A DNA stretch of 6,916 nt from Clostridiales bacterium (GTDB lineage Bacteria; Bacillota; Clostridia; Christensenellales; Aristaeellaceae). The stretch is from the NCBI GenBank assembly GCA_019409045.1, contig DXVG01000095.1, positions 1 through 6,916 on the forward strand, in the 5' to 3' direction. Under the pieces are notes generated by a model. It did no database searches, was not told the DNA's origin, and was given only the letters and a program-made list of their open reading frames with translations. Shown here one piece after another: positions 6,539-6,916 of the stretch. The position numbers and the translations under genes were made by a program. How positions within the stretch are numbered: position 1 is the stretch's first letter; every line of letters starts with the position of its first letter.

Positions 6539-6916
6539 CATACTTGCGCTGCTGGAGGGCATCGCGCCTCTGGAGACGCAGGAGGAGTGGGACAACGCGG
6601 GCCTGCTCGCGGGCGACCCGCAGGCGCGGGTGACGCGTGTGCTGGTGGCGCTGGATCTGTGCGCGGAGGTGCTCGCCGAGGCGAAGGCGCTGGGCGCGGA
6701 GCTGATCGTCACCCACCATCCGATACTCTTCCGCGCGCGCCGGAACCTGCGCGAGGACGACCCCGAGGGCCGTCTGCTGGCGGAGCTGATCCGCGCGCGC
6801 GTGGCGCTGATCGCCATGCACACGAACTTCGACAACGCCGAAAACGGCGTCAACCGCGCGCTGTGCGAGCGGCTGGGCGTGCGAAAGAGCGAGCCCCTGG
6901 AGAGCTGTCTCTTATA
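6522..6916 (+). CDS. Nif3-like dinuclear metal centre protein (YqfO family), N-terminal part
   Basis: The partial frame of 131 codons is open to the window edge; the family is typically 250-370 residues. Diagnostic Nif3/DUF34 motifs are present: EEWDNAGLLAGD (21-32), the metal-binding IVTHHPILF (62-70, H65 and H66) and AMHTNFDNAENGVNRAL (98-114, H100 and D104). These residues help form the di-metal site in solved members. The biochemical role of the family is not firmly settled: it has been proposed as a metal-dependent hydrolase or a metal chaperone, and the link to GTP cyclohydrolase I is disputed. It is the fourth gene of the dnaG operon and overlaps trmK by 17 nt. Whether the PII-like insert domain of Bacillus YqfO is present cannot be seen. 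The final 12 bases look like sequencing adapter, so the genuine sequence ends at 6904 (residue 127) and the last four residues should be disregarded. Confidence 0.93.
   Translation, partial: MATVRDILALLEGIAPLETQEEWDNAGLLAGDPQARVTRVLVALDLCAEVLAEAKALGAELIVTHHPILFRARRNLREDDPEGRLLAELIRARVALIAMHTNFDNAENGVNRALCERLGVRKSEPLESCLL
6905..6916. other. Residual Nextera/Tn5 mosaic-end adapter at contig edge
   Basis: The last 12 bases, CTGTCTCTTATA, are identical to the first 12 of the Nextera read-through adapter CTGTCTCTTATACACATCT. A 12-base match placed exactly at the end of the window is very unlikely by chance. It is best read as untrimmed adapter that ended the assembly, not as genomic DNA. Confidence 0.9.

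Overview
The window is ordinary housekeeping sequence from a GC-rich bacterium. It most resembles a GC-rich member of the Firmicutes (Bacillota), probably Clostridia-like. The main reasons are the order dnaG - rpoD - trmK - nif3-like, which is a Firmicutes arrangement known from Bacillus (dnaG-sigA-yqfN-yqfO), and the short SigA-type primary sigma factor. Coding regions are strongly GC-rich, so long antisense open frames are common and were ignored. I cannot name a genus or species.

Layout, left to right. Positions 1-1442 (+) hold the C-terminal part of valyl-tRNA synthetase (valS), cut by the left edge. Positions 1443-1624 form a convergent intergenic region with two strong stem-loops: one is a terminator for the minus-strand gene, the other a symmetric bidirectional terminator. 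Positions 1625-2668 (-) encode an aspartate kinase of 347 residues that carries only one ACT-like regulatory segment. Positions 2669-3013 separate two divergent genes. This stretch has an AT-rich core with a 28-bp dyad overlapping possible promoters on both strands, a second smaller dyad, and potential leader hairpins on each side. From 3014 a compact plus-strand operon runs off the right edge: dnaG primase (3014-4732), rpoD/sigA (4761-5849), trmK tRNA m1A22 methyltransferase (5849-6538) and the start of a Nif3-like/YqfO protein (6522 onward).

The operon joins replication initiation (primase) and global transcription (primary sigma factor) to a tRNA modification enzyme and a metal-binding Nif3-like protein. 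Spacing tightens downstream: 28 nt between dnaG and rpoD, a 1-nt overlap between rpoD and trmK, and a 17-nt overlap between trmK and nif3. Translational coupling is therefore likely.

The last 12 bases (6905-6916) match the start of the Nextera/Tn5 mosaic-end adapter. The window therefore most likely ends at a contig edge with untrimmed adapter, and the last residues of the Nif3-like protein are not genuine. I found no previously undescribed biological system. The points most worth a second look are the single-ACT aspartate kinase, the divergent control region, the stacked convergent terminators and the adapter artefact.
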